Source: a virus. From it: DNA of 44,209 nt. Position 1 is the stretch's first letter; each line of letters begins with the position of its first letter. The notes beneath the pieces are model-generated. The model saw only the letters and a list, made by a program, of their open reading frames with translations. It had not been told where the DNA came from and did not search any database. The translations under genes were made by a program, and so were the position numbers. Positions 37,734 through 44,209 of this stretch are shown one piece after another. The stretch lies in the IMG/VR virus record IMGVR_UViG_3300018059_000019, positions 1-44,209 of that record; one strand, 5' to 3'.

Positions 37734-39430
37734 GATTGTCCTCCACTAGGTGCTGGTAAACGTCTCTGCGCACCAGCCATTTTCTGATACATCTGCGGTA
37801 ACTGGTCCATACCAATAGGCTGATCAGGTGTCATTCCTGGTCCTTGCATTGGCACCATCATGTCATCAAACGAAACTCCATGCAATTCCCTCAACAAGTA
37901 CTTGGTAAGTTTGGTTGGATCAATAAGCGGATTGTCCTTAAGTATCTGATAGGCAGTCAACGCTTTGGTTTGTCTCACATCCTTTGTCTCAGGTACCGAG
38001 CTGTCAGGATCGACCTTTACTTGATATTGACCACGCTTTAACATGGTGGGACGGAAGGTGACCCACAACTGGATGCCCAACGGTCCAGCTATGTCTATAA
38101 CCTGCTCTTGATTCCAGTGATTGAAGATAATGGGATGAATGTCTGTCGTGGTCTTAACAAGCATATCTGCGATAAGGTCTCTACGCTCATCGACGCGAAT
38201 TTCACTTGCTGCCTTAACAGCGCTAGCTTCAGTTGCAGTTGGGCTATGAGAGCCAGGCTTATACTCACCGAACTCGTTTCGACTGAAACCGAGTGACTCT
38301 CGCACATCTTGCATTACCGCCATTTCGTTTTCAGTCAAATCACTCGGTATGTTATTCCCAGTCAGTATTTTAATAGCACTTTCCGGGTTGCTTTCAGTGA
38401 AAGCAACTGCAGCTACATCACTACTCAACAGCTTGTCTACTTCCTCTTGCTTTATTGCATTCCGTTGCGCAAGTATTTTTAGGACACTCAAGCGCCTATG
38501 GTACATCTTCATCGTCCTTGTTTCATTAATCTCAAGCTGATTCGGTTCTAGTATCTGTGCGTCAGGGACACCCCAAAAGTTCTCATCATCATCATTAAAG
38601 ACGAGTGGATTCGTCACATCTATGCCAAGACGAAAGAACTCATCGTCCTCAAACAACAGGGTTTTGTCATTCATGCTGGGGCTGATGATGAACACCTTTC
38701 CTGTTTTCCTGTCACGTATTTCATACAAATCCGTGCAGTCCACTGGATTACGGAGTTCGAGCTTCTCCCGGGTGTCTAACCTATAAGTGGCTGGCTTAAT
38801 ATCCTTATTATTCCTCAATCTTGGGTCACTTTTAATGTCTTCAACAGTACGCCGAATGATAAAACAATCCCAACGAGCTTCATCTTTGTCTGCCACTCCA
38901 CTTTCAATAACATAGTTACCTGGTGCGTTCCGAAGAAACCATGGCATATTCGGCTGTATGTTAATGTTGTACTCGATGGCTTCCTTACCACGCACCAAAG
39001 GAGCTTGTGTAGTACCAAGCGACTCGGGCGTACTCTGATATTGGGAGCCAAATCCCAGTTTGCCAATAGCCGTGCCGAACATAAAGTTGTCACGTACCAT
39101 CCCTTTGATTTGTTTCTTCAAGCCCATTTTCTGAATCAACTGATTGTCAATACGCTCGAGCATTTGCGCCATCAGCGCATATTCAAGCCCCGCCCTTGCG
39201 CTTTGCACACTCACGCTAGGGTCATGAAAATAGATACGTGGAACCATCGTCCGGAGCATTTTAAAGAACAAGTTGCTTGGCAGTACATCGGGTGACCACA
39301 GCCCCCTGTAGTAATTACGCCAGCGTGCCCACTTCTCCTCGTAGGCACAGCGCTTTCTGTACTCAAGCCCAAGCCTGATTTGCCGTAACCAGTAGGCTAC
39401 GTCAGGTCTTCCCTTATCGTAACCCTGCAT
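37730..39430 (-). CDS. Portal protein
   Basis: 566 residues. Starts with LRQIRLGLEYRKRCAYEEKWARWRNYYRG; then SNLFFKMLRTMVPRIYFHDPSVSV; a central wing; and a C-terminal Pro/Gln/Met-rich tail (MDQLPQMYQKMAGAQ). Location (downstream of terminase, upstream of scaffold and capsid) and the W..YYRG..NLFFKMLRTMVPRIYF pattern fit portal proteins of podo-/siphophages. The ATG shares a base with the stop of the ATP-grasp gene (TAATG). Forms the DNA channel of the head. Confidence 0.85.
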   Translation of the reverse strand: MQGYDKGRPDVAYWLRQIRLGLEYRKRCAYEEKWARWRNYYRGLWSPDVLPSNLFFKMLRTMVPRIYFHDPSVSVQSARAGLEYALMAQMLERIDNQLIQKMGLKKQIKGMVRDNFMFGTAIGKLGFGSQYQSTPESLGTTQAPLVRGKEAIEYNINIQPNMPWFLRNAPGNYVIESGVADKDEARWDCFIIRRTVEDIKSDPRLRNNKDIKPATYRLDTREKLELRNPVDCTDLYEIRDRKTGKVFIISPSMNDKTLLFEDDEFFRLGIDVTNPLVFNDDDENFWGVPDAQILEPNQLEINETRTMKMYHRRLSVLKILAQRNAIKQEEVDKLLSSDVAAVAFTESNPESAIKILTGNNIPSDLTENEMAVMQDVRESLGFSRNEFGEYKPGSHSPTATEASAVKAASEIRVDERRDLIADMLVKTTTDIHPIIFNHWNQEQVIDIAGPLGIQLWVTFRPTMLKRGQYQVKVDPDSSVPETKDVRQTKALTAYQILKDNPLIDPTKLTKYLLRELHGVSFDDMMVPMQGPGMTPDQPIGMDQLPQMYQKMAGAQRRLPAPSGGQS

Positions 39431-40596
39431 TAGATTAACTCCAGGTTCTTTAGTTTATTAAGCCACGGCTTATACACACTACTCATGTTAGTGGCATAGC
39501 TAGGTTCAGGTACCCTAACCACAGTGTTAGTATGGTATGCCCGACCAAAGGATTCATCAGGATCACGGCCGTGGGCGGTCACCGTGTAAATCCAAGGGCC
39601 GGGCATGACGACTATTTCTTCCTCATTCTTCCTAACACTGCCGAAAAACAGGTGTTTGGAGTTACCACTATCTATGCCTATGATAGGAATACCTTCAGGA
39701 TCCTTCAGGTTAGTCCTCACAACAATGGAGCTAATATAGTCACTAGTGTAATCCACCTTATCACATACACCAAAGGCTATCTTGTTGAGGAATTCACCGA
39801 TTGGCTCCTTAAGTCCCTCGAAGTAGGCATAGATAGAGGGAAATTCAATACCAGTGTGTGTGCTAATTATCTGCACCGCCTGCTTGCTTGCGAGAGCACG
39901 CACGGTGAAAGGGCCACGATAGTCCACCTTACGCAAAAACTCACCCCAAGGTTCAATCACTTTCTTCGTCCATTCCCTCTCATACAAGCCAAGCATGAGG
40001 CTGGCACCAAGATCACTCTCCTTATTCGTCTTAAGGATAAATGGCCTTACCCACTTAGTTCCATCGAACCAACCAGTCACAGTCAGTTCTTCACCAAAGC
40101 TAGGTGTTTGTAACAGGATCTTTTTGTTCAATGGAAGCTTGTACATGGCCCAACTAAGCCATTGCTGGTGGTCGCACGTTATGGTCTCTCTATCGTACCG
40201 TACCAACGTACGCGTTGGGTTCCAATCAACCACTTTACCAAACATCTCACTCATATCGTTAATCACCTCGGTGGGTGGCATCACCACACCTAGGCGTTGG
40301 CCAATCGTATATTCACGATAACAGTCCTTGTTCATCAAGTCCGTCATGGGGGAACAACCGATTATGGGCTTATTGAACGTTTTTGCCCATTCATACACTT
40401 TCTGATCATCCACCGCATCGGCCACAATGAACTTGCAATCCTTTATAGCATTGTATACATGACTAGCCTTAGTGAAAAAGCCGTAGGTCTCAGGTAACTT
40501 CACCGTACTGGATACAGCTACGTCGTGACCTTCACTCACTAGGCGACTAGCCAGCCCTATCGATCGTAGGTCTTTAGTGATAACGAGAATTTGCAT
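39430..40596 (-). CDS. PurD-like ATP-grasp protein in the packaging cluster
   Basis: 388 residues. It aligns by eye along its length with phosphoribosylamine-glycine ligase (PurD): Rossmann-like start (MQILVITKDLRSIGLASRL); NKPIIGCSPMTDLMNKD and TIGQRLGVVMPPTEV; FGEELTVTGWFDG; TGIEFPSIYAYFEGLKEPIGEFL; and the C-terminal VTAHGRDPDESFGRAYHT. The glycine-rich ATP loop and the NxRxGDPE metal-binding motif are not preserved (STHTGIEF instead), so purine synthesis is doubtful. It is tightly coupled to TerL and portal (23-bp and 1-bp overlaps), suggesting a role in head assembly, DNA packaging or amide-type modification. Confidence 0.7.
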   Translation of the reverse strand: MQILVITKDLRSIGLASRLVSEGHDVAVSSTVKLPETYGFFTKASHVYNAIKDCKFIVADAVDDQKVYEWAKTFNKPIIGCSPMTDLMNKDCYREYTIGQRLGVVMPPTEVINDMSEMFGKVVDWNPTRTLVRYDRETITCDHQQWLSWAMYKLPLNKKILLQTPSFGEELTVTGWFDGTKWVRPFILKTNKESDLGASLMLGLYEREWTKKVIEPWGEFLRKVDYRGPFTVRALASKQAVQIISTHTGIEFPSIYAYFEGLKEPIGEFLNKIAFGVCDKVDYTSDYISSIVVRTNLKDPEGIPIIGIDSGNSKHLFFGSVRKNEEEIVVMPGPWIYTVTAHGRDPDESFGRAYHTNTVVRVPEPSYATNMSSVYKPWLNKLKNLELI

Positions 40597-42214
40597 TATA
40601 GCTCTCTATGTCCTGATAAGGTATAGGGAAGGAGCCCTTCTCCACACTCGAACGATTGCGTAATTCAGCCAGCACAGTGTCAAGATCGAACAAGTCCTTT
40701 TGACTCTCCATTATTCGCTTCTCTCTATCCTCCCTCTCATAGATGTAGGGACTGGAGCGAGCGCCTTCGACACCTATCGCGAGAGATAATACGCGATCAT
40801 CGAAGCAGCCCTCTGCGGCGACAAGTTTGCCATTATCATCTTCGATAAAAGTATTGAGTTCATCTTTGCATGTGGTGCTGTGGATGACGAATCCTTCGAT
40901 GAACTCCTTTCTAAGGCCGCCAATAATAATAGGTCTTGTGCGTTGAGTAGTTTTATATCCATAACTCAGCAATGTGTCATTCTCCTTATCGTTCTTAAAC
41001 AGGAGGTGTTGCGGATACCCTTCCAACTTGTCATCAGCCTTGGGAAAGCCCTCGATCAGCTTTAGCAAAGTGACGGCACCGTGGTTGTTCGTCTCAACGG
41101 TAACAAAGGCATCGTTATAATGCCTCCCCAACTCTATCACCTTACGCGCCAATACATCAGGACTCGTTGTATCACTGACCCATTCCGCCACCTGTTTCCA
41201 CTTAAACAGATCTATTACTTGTATCACGCTTCTGTTTCGCCTAACGCCACCACCCACGTCCACGCCTATGGCATACCTAGACTGATGGTGTTTATACTCA
41301 TCAACCAGTGCCCACAGGCATTGATCCACTTCCTTCATATGCACCCACTCGTCTGTCTGCACATGCTTGATGATGCTGAAGAAGGAGTAACCAGTGCTCT
41401 GGAAACACTCATCAAAGGTCATTGGGTATTCCGCCTTGAACAGGCGCAAGTCATAGTCGAGTTCATCCAGCTTCTCACGCCTAAAGGCAAGTTGTTCTAG
41501 CGTAACGCCCTGTTCGTATAACTTAGGCTCTTCTAGTTCATCACTTAGTTCACTCAACAATTTAGCCTTTGCGTCTTCATCCAACGGGACAGCATACCCT
41601 GGCTCCTTCAACCAATCAAAGAAATGGATACGATAACGACTTTTACCCTCATACGCTCGAACGCACTGCCTGTGATACCAGTTACCGCTACCATTACCAG
41701 TACTTTCTATCGCTATCTCGCCATCCCTCGGCACAGCTTGGAACAAACCAGCAGTTAGTGCCTTCGGATCTTCCCAGTATGCCACCTCACTGCAGTGTAG
41801 CCGAGTGATCATATCACCACGACCAAACTTACGTGCGCCTGCAGTGCCTATGAAGAAGGTACTGTTAGTCTTGGGGAAGACTATCTCCCCCTTTGACGAG
41901 TTAGATATGACTGCCTTTGGTCCACGTATGTTTTCCAGCATATAGTGGACTCGTCCAAGGGCTCGTTCAGTAGATTCTCTATCATGGCTAATAACGACGG
42001 CCCTTGTATTTCTAATGGATAAACATCCGGCGAGGTATCGCGCAAGGAAGTATGCGCTAATTCCAAGCTGTCGCGCTTTCGGAACAATGTCTCGTCCAGT
42101 AAGTTCATTATCCAACTTGGCTTGGTGATAGTTAAGGGTGAATGGTACATCTTCGCTATCCTTACTAACGATTTTGAACATACTCTCGATGATTAGGCGT
42201 TCCTTGGTTGCCAT
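40574..42214 (-). CDS. terL: Terminase large subunit
   Basis: 546 residues from the ATG at 42214 (GTG at 42217 also possible). ATPase: adenine/arginine motif region YHQAKLDNELTGRDIVPKARQLGIS with a Walker A-like RQLGIS; Walker B-type MITRLHCSEVAYWED; coupling motif IESTGNG. Nuclease domain (RNase H fold): IGVDVGGGVRRNRSVIQV with the first catalytic Asp; VTVETNNHG; and CFDDRVLSLAIG with the last acidic residues. Drives DNA into the prohead and cuts it. TGATG overlap with the upstream gene. Confidence 0.9.
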   Translation of the reverse strand: MATKERLIIESMFKIVSKDSEDVPFTLNYHQAKLDNELTGRDIVPKARQLGISAYFLARYLAGCLSIRNTRAVVISHDRESTERALGRVHYMLENIRGPKAVISNSSKGEIVFPKTNSTFFIGTAGARKFGRGDMITRLHCSEVAYWEDPKALTAGLFQAVPRDGEIAIESTGNGSGNWYHRQCVRAYEGKSRYRIHFFDWLKEPGYAVPLDEDAKAKLLSELSDELEEPKLYEQGVTLEQLAFRREKLDELDYDLRLFKAEYPMTFDECFQSTGYSFFSIIKHVQTDEWVHMKEVDQCLWALVDEYKHHQSRYAIGVDVGGGVRRNRSVIQVIDLFKWKQVAEWVSDTTSPDVLARKVIELGRHYNDAFVTVETNNHGAVTLLKLIEGFPKADDKLEGYPQHLLFKNDKENDTLLSYGYKTTQRTRPIIIGGLRKEFIEGFVIHSTTCKDELNTFIEDDNGKLVAAEGCFDDRVLSLAIGVEGARSSPYIYEREDREKRIMESQKDLFDLDTVLAELRNRSSVEKGSFPIPYQDIESYNANSRYH

Positions 42215-43356
42215 CACACATGCCCTATGTTAACAGGGGTGAAGGCCATTAGCTTAACGAAAGAACGGACCATTGCCTTAATGAAGTTCTCGCTAGTTGC
42301 CACTATACCAGTTGGTGTCAGGTTGACACTACCCTCCGCAATCACTATATCAGCACTTTGTACTGTTATACTAGTATTGCCACCAAACACCAGGGTGATT
42401 GCTTGCCCCTCGGCTACCGCGTCACTAGATATGACAGTATCCAGAAACAGTAAGTTGATAGATTGACCTTCACCCACTATATCTGCATCTACACCAGGCT
42501 GTGTCAGTATGAAAGGAATATCTTGCCCTTCAGCTACTATATCCACACTCGACACGGGAAGTACATATGCTTGGTCGAATAGCAGGGATACGCCAAAACC
42601 CTCAGCAACAGCCTGTCCGCTGGTTATAGGCATGCTAATCGGCATTGTAACCGATTGTCCCTGTCCCACCGCGTCGGCACTATCAACAGCTAGGGACAAG
42701 ACACCGATGGGAAGAGAGATAACTATACCAAAAGCATCACCACTACCGCCACTAGCAGACGTAACACTAGGCGCTAGGGCACCAGTCGCTCCAGCACTAA
42801 CAGCATTTCTGGTAGCAAAACCAAGACTTATAACAGAAGCGCTGACAGAACTACGTTGAGTGTAGTTGGTTGGAGCTGTGAATGTGTATGTTTCGTTCGT
42901 GTAACCTTGGCAGATACCTTCAATTACCAAGATGTCATCCAAAGCAAGTGCGGTTATGCCACTAAGCGATATGGGGGTAGCTCCAGGAAAGGCACTACCT
43001 GAAGGGCCAGTCGTTGCCAAGTAGTTAGTTAATGCAGCAGCTGAGCGTCCCGTAAAGTATATAGCACCAATAGCTAGATCAGCACCACTACCATTTGATA
43101 TGTCATAGCTTCCTGGCTCACTGCCTCCAGCAATTTTATAAGCCCACTTTATAGTACCATTACTTCCATTATTACTAACGTTATCAGCGCCAGTAACACC
43201 AGTTGTAAAACCCTGTCCACTAGGGAAAGTTATCGTATCACTGCCACCACTACTCATACCAACAAGTATAAGTAATGCCCCCGAGGGTACAGCTAACGTA
43301 ACTGTTCCTGCACCATCAGCAGAGTCAAAACTATATGCTGCGCTACCGTATGCCAT
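42214..43356 (-). CDS. Beta-rich virion protein with six VAEGQ repeats
   Basis: 380 residues. About 1-215 is a Gly/Ser-rich beta domain (PSGALLILVGMSSGGSD; GAIYFTGRSAAALTN) as seen in tail or appendage proteins. About 215-345 holds six imperfect 20-24-residue repeats around (S)AD-VAEGQ-I-L-F. The final 30 residues are a basic amphipathic helix (ENFIKAMVRSFVKLMAF). It lies between the beta-helix protein and terL, so a fibre or tail accessory that varies between strains is plausible. Confidence 0.6.
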   Translation of the reverse strand: MAYGSAAYSFDSADGAGTVTLAVPSGALLILVGMSSGGSDTITFPSGQGFTTGVTGADNVSNNGSNGTIKWAYKIAGGSEPGSYDISNGSGADLAIGAIYFTGRSAAALTNYLATTGPSGSAFPGATPISLSGITALALDDILVIEGICQGYTNETYTFTAPTNYTQRSSVSASVISLGFATRNAVSAGATGALAPSVTSASGGSGDAFGIVISLPIGVLSLAVDSADAVGQGQSVTMPISMPITSGQAVAEGFGVSLLFDQAYVLPVSSVDIVAEGQDIPFILTQPGVDADIVGEGQSINLLFLDTVISSDAVAEGQAITLVFGGNTSITVQSADIVIAEGSVNLTPTGIVATSENFIKAMVRSFVKLMAFTPVNIGHV

Positions 43357-43358
43357 AG

Positions 43359-44209
43359 TTACTCAGTTGCGAAATCGCAGCCAACACGAGTGTTACCGTT
43401 ACCATAAGCACCAAGATCGGTAGCACCACCAGACACTATACCACCAACCTTACCAGCGTTCACTGCCGTGCTACCGCCATTTAATCTATAACGTTGCGCA
43501 TACGCCCCGGTATTTACCCAGCTAGGATCTGTTATCAACTGTGAGTGCTGTTCTCCACCAGTTGCCCCAGCATTAGCCGTACGCCATGCAGGCAATCCGG
43601 TGTAGAAGTTGCTAGGGTATGTAGATGCACCGTTGGCGAATGTTGTCCACTTGTTCTGCGTACCCGCATACGCATTGTAATCAATGATAGCCTGTGGACC
43701 AACACACAAGCTCATTGCACCATACTCTGATTCCATTATAGTCAGTGCCTTGACACTACCAGCAGCATTTCTATTACTACACAAGTTGTTATACACTTTG
43801 GAACCAGGAGAGTTAGCTGATGCCATCAAGTATGATCCCGGCCCGTTACTTCCACCGGCATGAATCAGCGTATTGTTGTACACCTCCAGCGTTTCAGACA
43901 TCATTCTCTGAGCAGTTCCGCCTCTGTGGAGCGCCAAGCACTCCATTGACACAATCACATTATTGGTTATGGATAGAATTGAACCACCAACAACAGATGT
44001 TGGCGCATTACCAGCCCAGTCTAGCAAACCAGCTGCCCAGTCAGTATTGTTACTGGTGTCAACATAGTTCCTGCGGATTGTACCACCATAACTGCCATCC
44101 ACCTTCGCATAGATGCCGATGCCGCTACGAACGATCGTGTTGTCCTCTATCGTCGAATTTCGGCAATTCCACTGGATGTAGCCCTGGAGGTGATTCGCCT
44201 CGTTTGCGA
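43359..44209 (-). CDS. Beta-helix tailspike/tail protein, C-terminal part (cut by window end)
   Basis: 282 residues up to the window edge with no start inside; a GTG at 44102 is only an internal codon. Repeated rungs such as NSTIEDNTIVRSG, GTIRRNYVDTSN, GSILSITNNVIVS and ETLEVYNNTLIHAGG show a right-handed parallel beta-helix, the fold of tailspikes that bind or cut surface polysaccharide. It probably continues into the N-terminal piece at 1-297 across the ends of a circular genome. No catalytic acid pattern can be assigned. The last 100 bases are slightly richer in G+C than the flanks. Confidence 0.75.
   Translation of the reverse strand, partial: ANEANHLQGYIQWNCRNSTIEDNTIVRSGIGIYAKVDGSYGGTIRRNYVDTSNNTDWAAGLLDWAGNAPTSVVGGSILSITNNVIVSMECLALHRGGTAQRMMSETLEVYNNTLIHAGGSNGPGSYLMASANSPGSKVYNNLCSNRNAAGSVKALTIMESEYGAMSLCVGPQAIIDYNAYAGTQNKWTTFANGASTYPSNFYTGLPAWRTANAGATGGEQHSQLITDPSWVNTGAYAQRYRLNGGSTAVNAGKVGGIVSGGATDLGAYGNGNTRVGCDFATE

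Noticed and set aside
39430-40596. Functional purine-synthesis PurD (host-derived auxiliary metabolic gene)
   Set aside because: Key ATP-loop and metal-binding residues are not preserved and the gene is translationally locked between terL and portal, not near nucleotide genes.

Overview
The window looks like a near-complete genome of a tailed phage, most likely short-tailed (podovirus-like), infecting a Gram-negative bacterium. The phage call rests on a full set of virion genes: small and large terminase, portal, scaffold, major capsid protein, adaptor, a beta-propeller tail protein and three large ejection-type proteins in the style of P22. The Gram-negative host is inferred from a lipobox lipoprotein and Sec-type leaders. 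The host genus cannot be told from the sequence. I see no integrase, no T7-type RNA polymerase, no tRNA and no recognisable endolysin.

Layout: two long, densely packed transcription units diverge from a hairpin-rich control region (about 3.5-4.1 kb) and converge at about 24.15 kb, where the last genes overlap tail to tail. The right-going (plus) unit, 4.1-24.2 kb, is early and replicative. It starts with a small unknown gene ended by a strong terminator. Next come two zinc-finger proteins and a long run of tiny genes, many of them single membrane helices, with an FecI-like sigma factor among them. The replication and recombination block follows: Cas4/RecB-like nuclease, RecA-like (Sak4-type) ATPase, acidic protein, ssDNA-binding-type protein, small DNA-binding proteins, a ParB-domain/DNA-methyltransferase fusion, a family A DNA polymerase broken in two by an HNH endonuclease gene, a helicase/primase-type ATPase, and a second HNH gene.

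The left-going (minus) unit runs from about 3.5 kb to position 1 (spanin- and holin-like membrane proteins, secreted Ig/FN3 protein, small terminase, small structural proteins, the N-terminus of a beta-helix tailspike). It appears to continue from position 44209 down to 24117 (rest of the beta-helix protein, repeat protein, large terminase, PurD-like ATP-grasp protein, portal, zinc ribbon, scaffold, capsid, decoration, adaptor, fibres, beta-propeller, three ejection proteins). The beta-helix gene is cut by both window ends, so the molecule is probably circular or circularly permuted with the break inside this gene. A direct join is out of frame by one missing base (or 1 + 3n bases).

Most unusual points: a PurD-like ATP-grasp protein between terminase and portal; an exact consensus parS site plus a second parS-like palindrome near the early leader, in a genome that also encodes a ParB-fold methyltransferase; a 15-bp palindrome present in seven copies on both arms; two related structured-RNA elements with compensatory stem changes; a larger candidate RNA at 12.3 kb; a DNA polymerase split inside its exonuclease domain; and a giant ejection protein with an ADP-ribosyltransferase-like segment. 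All family calls are by eye, without searches.
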